Source of the DNA: Falciphora oryzae
Taxonomy: Eukaryota; Ascomycota; Sordariomycetes; Magnaporthales; Magnaporthaceae
Length of the DNA: 64,000 nt
Assembly: GCA_000733355.1 (NCBI GenBank)
Contig: JNVV01000001.1
Coordinates: 1,882,423-1,946,422 of the forward strand
Direction of reading: 5' to 3'
Both the position numbers and the translations under genes were made by a program. Positions 57,890 through 64,000 of the stretch are shown one piece after another; position 1 is the stretch's first letter, and every line of letters starts with the position of its first letter. The notes beneath the pieces are model-generated. The model worked only from the letters and a program-made list of their open reading frames with translations, was not told the DNA's origin and did no database searches.

Positions 57890-58975
57890 TCAGCTCCGGC
57901 CACCGGACTGACTGCGCCTCTCGCGCTCCAGCATCTCGTCGAATTCCTTCTGGGCCCTTTCCCGATCCCTATCCGCTTCGGACCCGCCCGGATTTGAGTA
58001 TGACCAGGACTCCTCGTTGCCGCCGGCGACGCCTGCCCTCTTCGCATCCCATGACGATGATGACTGCTGACCCTGGCCGGCAGCTCGGTTGGCAGATTCT
58101 CGCCTGAGCCGGTCCCAAGCTGACCCGCCCGTATCCGGGTCGGCCGAGGACGACGGCCCACGGTACGAGGGCGCGATTGGCGACCCATCGTCGAACGGGT
58201 CGTCAAAGTCGCCGCTGTCCCGCCGGGGCCGAGGCTGTTCGGGGTACGCCGGACTTGGCGCGCCGGGAGCCTTTGGCCACGCCGGGGTGGTGCGCGAGCC
58301 GTCGTCGTCTGGTCTCCAGGAGCTGCCGTCGCCGCCACCGTAGCTCGGCGGCGGCTGCTGCTGCTGCTGGCGGGGGAGTGGAGCGGGAGGGCGCGGGAAC
58401 CCGCCGGGCAGCGGCCTGTTGGCGGACGCGCGCGCCAGGCAGTCGGCCCTCCACTGCTCCAGCCTGGGGTCCGTGGTCCCGCGGCTCGCCACGACGCCCG
58501 TGGCGACGGCGCTGGCGGCGCCGCCGACTGTCAGCGCGGCGGCGACCCAGTACGCGGCGAAGCGGAGGCCGTGCCAGGCCGCGCGGGCCCTGACCCCCGT
58601 GAGGGGCCGCGGCAGCAGCGGGAAGCGCAGCGTGTCCGGGTCGAAGGTGCCGGGGCGCCAGAGCGGGAAGGAGAAGCGGGCCATGCCGCGGCGCCAGAAG
58701 TAGTAGGCGGGCAGGGCGGTGCAGACGGTGCCGGCGACGTTCTTGGCGCTCAGCATGTCGGACGAGAGCTCCATGAAGGCCTCGACCTCGGCCGGCGTCA
58801 GCTCCCGGCCGGCGTTGAGGGCGGCCATGCGCGGCGCGTTCTGGTACGCGCGCTTGTTGGAGGCGTAGCCGAACGGGGTCAGCGACCAGGGTACCGAGGC
58901 CTGGTCCCAGTCCACGAGGGCGACGGTCGCGCGGACATAGTCCGGGTCGCTCGGTGGGATTTGGGGGGGCTGCAT
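57890..58975 (-). CDS. Two-helix membrane protein, uncharacterised
   Basis: A single exon of 361 residues. The N-terminal half looks folded and conserved (VALVDWDQASVPWSLTPFGY at ~18-37; a helical ELTPAEVEAFMELSSDM at ~58-74). Two hydrophobic segments follow, ~78-94 (NVAGTVCTALPAYYFW) and ~136-163 (LRFAAYWVAAALTVGGAASAVATGVV). Both are consistent with membrane helices separated by a short Pro-rich loop. The C-terminal ~190 residues are Pro/Gln/Ser/Asp-rich and disordered, ending in a charged helix (QKEFDEMLERERR). The topology suggests an organelle membrane protein with a cytosolic tail, but no family was recognised. Confidence 0.75.
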   Translation of the reverse strand: MQPPQIPPSDPDYVRATVALVDWDQASVPWSLTPFGYASNKRAYQNAPRMAALNAGRELTPAEVEAFMELSSDMLSAKNVAGTVCTALPAYYFWRRGMARFSFPLWRPGTFDPDTLRFPLLPRPLTGVRARAAWHGLRFAAYWVAAALTVGGAASAVATGVVASRGTTDPRLEQWRADCLARASANRPLPGGFPRPPAPLPRQQQQQPPPSYGGGDGSSWRPDDDGSRTTPAWPKAPGAPSPAYPEQPRPRRDSGDFDDPFDDGSPIAPSYRGPSSSADPDTGGSAWDRLRRESANRAAGQGQQSSSSWDAKRAGVAGGNEESWSYSNPGGSEADRDRERAQKEFDEMLERERRSQSGGRS

Positions 58976-59552
58976 CGCAGCAGCCGCGGGTGTTAGCTCA
59001 GTGCGGGGGTTGGTTTCTGCTGGTCGGCGAGAATATACTGGTGTGCTTGGGTTGGTCGATATGGAGGCGGCACGGCCTGCAAGCTCTGAAGGTAGGTCCG
59101 GATGGCGAGTTGAGATGTTACAAAAATACCAACAGACAACACCTCATTGCATTGCGATGATGCAAGCTCCTTGCTTAGGTGTGGGGCGAGTGGCAGCAAG
59201 GTAGGGGAGCTTGGGCCATATTGGCACACACAGTACCCGGAGAGCATACACTGTGTTGGCTCGAAATGTGGTTCCGAGCTTCTCGAAGCAACGCGTCGCG
59301 TTATTATGAATGGGAAAACGCGTCAAGGTGCTAAAGTGCATCTCCCTAGGCGGGGGCCGAGATCGACAAACTACCCTGTCTGTCCGTCCTGCTCGTTTCC
59401 TATGGATAACGATTCGATTTGCACAGGCGGACGGATGTTCAATGGACCAAACACAGCACGCCGGTTCGATTTGATGTCCAACACCACTTGCTTCCCGCCT
59501 CTAGCTTCCTGTTCTTATATCCCAGCCTTATCTTGTCCTCCGAAGAGGGACA
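58976..59552. other. Divergent intergenic region (membrane protein / DNA2 promoters)
   Basis: Separates the minus-strand membrane-protein start from the DNA2 start. No other gene supported. Confidence 0.5.
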
Positions 59553-62500
59553 ATGCCATTGCAAAAGACACTATCCGACCAGAGCGCCCTGAAACCACAC
59601 ACGGTAAGCTACTCTACAGCACCAAATCACCGAGCCAGCGGCCCCGCCAGCACGCTGTCCTCGTCGCGCATGTTTGTCCACCTGCTGACACCGAACGCAG
59701 CGTAAACAACAATGGCGACGCTCTGAAAGCCACCCAGCTGCTGCTCGGCAGTCCTCGAGGCCGCTGCCTCCCGTGTCCGCGGCCACCAAGACCAAGTTGA
59801 CGAAATTTCGATTCGACGGGCCGGATATCGGGACCACGGCCGAGTCTGGCCTTCCGGCAATGAAACGCGAGGCGACGGGCGGCGAGGGCGTTACCACCGA
59901 GGACGGGTCCGACAAAGAGAATTGTAGAGTGGTCTCGGCAGGGTCCAGTAGAAAGGCGCAGCCGCAGGCCCTCGCATCACTAGCGCCCGGGGTGGCAACC
60001 ACACCCGTGGCGAAACTGGCGTGGCAGGACCTCGTCCGCATGGGCGAGGCCAGCCAGGTGGAGGAGCAGGACGAGGTATCGCCGAGCGACAAACTGCTGT
60101 GGGATAAGCCCTACGATCCGGAAGACTCCTTCATCTCCCCTTTGCTTCCCCGAAAGCGCACGAAGCGCGCAAGGAGCTCCTCGCCCGTTTCCTCGCCGGC
60201 AAACCCGAACCTCGACACTCCCGTCGTCAATGTTAAGGACTTGACCAGTGCACTGAGGTCGCCTCACGCAGACCCGGCTATTGACCTCTGGGACAGGTTT
60301 TCCACGTGCAGGACATCCAAGAACACGCCGCTCGGTGCCGCAGACCCGGCCCTTGCTCACCTCTTCGTCGCATCCTCTCCTCGCCCGGCCAAGGGGCCCG
60401 CCGCGGCGCTGTCCGATAGCAACCCGCGCAGGGCAGCGAGCTGCGGCAACAACTGGCCCAAACGCCGCAGGATAGGCAACTCGACTGTGGATTCCCCGAC
60501 GAGCCGCCTCAGGCATGCGGCCTACCCGGACTCCAAGTCATCATTGGTCTCGGACCTGCTCGAGACCGTCACCGGGGAGCTTGAGAAGTCCAACGCCAGC
60601 CAGCAACGCGAGATGATGCAGCGATCACCCTCGCCCCAGAAGCGTCGTGCGTCACCGATGAGGCAACAGCCGGCTGAGGGCGCTGATGTGCCCATCTTCA
60701 AGTTGCTCACAAACCAGCCGTCGAGCTCGAGTGATACCGCTCTCGGGGAGGAGGACGTCAAAAAGGCAGCCGACCAGTCTTCAGACTATGGAGACGACGA
60801 TTTTGACGACGGTTTTGACGACGACACGCTAATGGAGCTGGACGCAACTCTGGGCGGCGCGCGAGCAACCAGACCACCCCCTGAACCAGCGCCCTGCCCT
60901 CAACCTGTGCCCACAACGATGGAGAGGCCGAAGCAAAGCTTGGGTGCTTCCGCCGACTTCGACGACGACTTTGACGATTCGGACGACGATCTTTTCACGG
61001 CAGCAGAGACTTTGATGACCCAGATAGAGTCAAAGCCACCATCGCAATGCCCGCCACAAAACCCATCCACGCGTGGTGGGCCGCGGCCGATCCAAACCAC
61101 GAATGCGCAAAGGACATCGCACACCGGGGGCAAGAACAACCGCACAAGTGGCGGGTATGGCGGTGGTGGCGTGGCTGATGAGGACGGAGAGGACGCATAC
61201 GGAGATGATTTTGATGGCGACTTTGATTTTGATGCTGTAGAATTGGCTGCCACGCAGTCAGCGAGGCAGCCAGCGGCAGCGACAACCACCACAGCAACAA
61301 CAGCCCGAGCGACGAGGGCGGCAGAAACCGCATCGTCTTTGTCATTTGCAAATGTACGTACGCGTACGTAGCTGTTGCTGTTTGCTGTAGAAGTGCCCCT
61401 GCTAAAGCCATTTTTTTTTTCAGCCCAGCCAGAAGCCCAGAGCGATACAACGATATCTAGTAACAAGTGTGTTCGATGCCTCGTACGTCGATAACAATGA
61501 ACGAGAGAAGCCGGAAAGGGTACGTTGCACGAAACAAGTCTCAAATGGTAACGTGGGAGGCATAAGACGAACTTCCGCTGAATCTCTAGCTGACTAACTG
61601 ACATGGCTTATCTGGCGTGCCTCCGAACTTACAGATACTCATTGTTCAAGCTGAGAGAACGAACAATATCCAGACCGTCCACCTCCGAGAGGACTGGTTG
61701 GAGACTCCGGCAACGGTTAAGTCCTATGTCCACGTCATTGGGGACTTCGAGGAGTCGGGCATGTGTGTGGTCGACAACTCCCACAACATGCTTATCCTCC
61801 ACCCCGACCAGCTGATCTCGGCGACAGTCGTGGCGGACTCCTTCGGTTGCATCCGCCGCGCCGTCTTGCAGGACAGGGTAAAAGCTACGGGCGAGGCATC
61901 CGCGCCCATGGTTTACGGCACAATGCTCCACGAGATTTTCCAGGAGGCGTTGGTGGCCAACAAATGGGATTCCCAGTTCTTGGCTGCCGTTGTTGACAAG
62001 AACATCGAGCGCCACGTGGAGGATCTCTACACCATCAAAGCCAGCCTCTCCGATGCGCGCGAGCACCTGCTGTCCAAGATGAAGGAGATGAGGCAATGGG
62101 CAGAAGCCTTTGTGTCGGCTTTCCCCCGGTCGGACGCAATTGTCCAGGGCCGCCACGGTGACAAGGCCAACATGTGCGTCAGCAAGCTCCTGGACGTCGA
62201 GGAGCACGTGTGGTCTCCCATGTACGGACTCAAAGGTAACATCGACGCCACGGTGCAGGTGACGATGCGAGACGGCAACGACCGCCGCACGCTGACGGTC
62301 CCGTTCGAGGTGAAGACGGGCAAGAACGTCAACGCCAACCACCAGGCGCAGACGGCGCTCTACAATCTGCTCCTCTCGGACCGCTACGACATCGAGATTG
62401 TGTACGGTGTGCTGTACTACATGGAGACGTCGCAGACCATGCGCATACCTGCGGTCCGCCACGAGCTGCGGCACATGATCATGCAGCGCAACCAGCTGGC

Positions 62501-64000
62501 TTGCTACGCCCGTGAGCGGAGCGTGCAGCTGCCGCCCATGAAGAAGGCGAAGAACATGTGCGGCAAGTGCTACGCCCAGACTTCCTGCTTCATCTACCAC
62601 AAGCTTGCCGACGACGGCGACGGCGAGACGAGTGGTATGCAGGCCAAGTTCGACGAGGTGGTCAAGCACCTCTCGCCAACGCACAAGGAATTCTTTCTCA
62701 AGTGGGAGGACCTGCTCACCAAGGAGGAGAAGGAGAGCCAGAAGCTTCGCCGGGAGCTGTGGACCATGCTCAGCAGCGAACGCGAAAAGCTCGGCCGGTG
62801 CTTTGGCAACGTCGTCATCGAGGAAGGGTCGGCAGTCGAGGACAAGGATACTCCCAAGATCAACCGTTTCCAGTACACCTTTGTCAAGGACAACGCCGGC
62901 CCCAACTTTTCGTTCCTGGAGTCCCAGCTTGCCGTCGGTGAGCCTATTGTCGTTTCGGATGAGCAAGGCCACTTTGCACTGGCCCTGGGATTCGTTACCG
63001 CGGTCAGGAAGCGGAGGATCACCGTTGCCGTTGACAGGCGGCTCCACAACTCGAGGATCCGTCAGCCGGGCTTCGACGAGGTCAACAACCAAGTCTTTGC
63101 TAGCATCATGGAGGTTGGACCCGCCGGCACCGCAGGTTCCCAACAGTCACAGAACACGACGTCGTCGGTCCGGTACCGGCTGGACAAGGACGAGTTCAGC
63201 AACGGCATGGCGACAGTGCGAAACAACCTCGTACATGTCATGTCGAACGGCTTGTTTGGCTCTCGGGAGATCCGACGGCTCGTTGTGGACCTGGAGCCTC
63301 CGACGTTCAAGTCCGTGCCAACTCAGTACGAGATCACGGGCAAAGAGAGCCTCAACATCGACCAGCAAAGGGCAATCGAGAAGGTCATGAGCGCGAAGGA
63401 CTATGCGCTGGTTCTGGGGATGCCGGGCACGGGCAAAACGACGACTATCGCGCACATCATCCGCGCCCTCAACCGTCAGGGCAAGAGCGTCCTGCTTGCC
63501 TCGTACACCCACAGCGCGGTGGACAACATCTTGCTCAAGCTCAAGAAGGACAATATCCAGGTTCTGCGACTCGGGGCTCCTGCAAAGGTCCACCCTGAGG
63601 TGCAGGAGTTTGCCACGCTCGCAGCACAGCCGAAGAAGTCGTTCGAAGATATTCGCGGCGCATGGCACGACTCGCCGGTGGTTGCGACGACGTGCCTCGG
63701 CATCAACCACCCCGTGTTCAACGAGCGCACCTTCGACTACTGCATCGTCGACGAGGCGTCGCAGATCACGCTGCCCGTGTGTCTCGGCCCGATCCGGATG
63801 GCTCGCACGTTTGTGCTGGTCGGAGACCATAACCAGCTGCCGCCGCTTGTCCAGAATGAGGAAGCCCGTCTCGGAGGCCTAGATGTCAGCCTCTTCAAGT
63901 TGTTGTCCGACACGCACCCAGACTCAGTGGTCAGCCTCGAGCACCAGTACCGCATGTGCGAGGACATCATGGCCCTGAGCAACACCCTGATCTACAAGGG
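59553..64000 (+). CDS. DNA2: DNA2 replication helicase/nuclease (5' part; continues past window)
   Basis: Exons 59553-59603, 59701-61353, 61424-61519 and 61635 to beyond 64000; at least 1388 residues visible. The 17-codon first exon (MPLQKTLSDQS) joins in phase 0 to RKQQWRRSES. Residues ~40-560 are disordered with acidic Asp/Phe repeats (DDDFDDGFDDD). The RecB-like nuclease begins after exon 3: GCIRRAVLQ, MVYGTMLHEIFQEAL, GNIDATVQ, PFEVKTGK and HQAQTALYNLLL. The Cys in GCIRR and those in MCGKCYAQTSC are the four Fe-S cluster ligands. The SF1B helicase has Walker A GMPGTGKTTT, DEASQ, GDHNQLPPLV and LEHQYRM. The protein processes Okazaki flaps and resects DNA ends in the nucleus. The final helicase motifs lie outside the window; the frame is open to the last base. 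Confidence 0.97.

Overview
This is nuclear DNA of a filamentous ascomycete (Pezizomycotina, most likely Sordariomycetes). The evidence is short GT-AG introns with CTAAC/CTGAC-like branch sites, high coding GC, CT-rich 5' leaders, many A/T homopolymer runs in non-coding DNA, and gene families typical of that group (HP1, a Dal81/TamA-like Zn2Cys6 regulator, KCH potassium transporter, Dna2). The order or genus cannot be fixed from the sequence alone. Two assembly gaps are present: 3019-3071, inside an intron, and 26421-27223, which removes the 3' end of COX15.

Layout. 0.5-3.4 kb: an uncharacterised Lys/Ala-tailed protein and a histidine phosphatase. 6.2-12.6 kb: KCH1-type potassium transporter, a PNPOx-like/ferredoxin-reductase-like fused oxidoreductase, a coiled-coil hypothetical protein and a candidate 54-residue membrane micropeptide. 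13.8-14.9 kb: heterochromatin protein 1. 14.9-20.1 kb: about 5.2 kb without a supportable gene. 20.1-28.4 kb: a zinc-knuckle/disordered protein, cytosolic lysyl-tRNA synthetase and COX15 (convergent across the gap). 29.1-36.6 kb: a ten-exon cation diffusion facilitator with Mn-type motifs and, divergently, a ZIP zinc transporter. 39.6-46.2 kb: a pseudokinase with a Cys cluster, a Roadblock/LC7 protein resembling LAMTOR2, and a large disordered protein. 47.2-50.3 kb: a divergent pair, NADP-type alcohol dehydrogenase and GNAT acetyltransferase. 53.9-59.0 kb: a Dal81/TamA-like regulator and a two-helix membrane protein. 59.6-64 kb: the 5' part of DNA2, running off the window.

The genes are mostly housekeeping (translation, heme a, replication, chromatin, metal and potassium transport, nutrient signalling). 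I see no secondary-metabolite cluster, transposon, tRNA, rRNA or CRISPR-like array, and no clear multi-gene novel system. The observations most worth a second look are an alcohol dehydrogenase whose second exon lacks an AG acceptor, the pseudokinase with its Cys cluster, the zinc knuckle whose expected last Cys is Tyr, the Roadblock protein split by low-complexity insertions, the micropeptide, and a frame-neutral last intron in lysyl-tRNA synthetase. Exon boundaries were deduced by reading splice signals and frame continuity by eye; none has been tested against transcripts.
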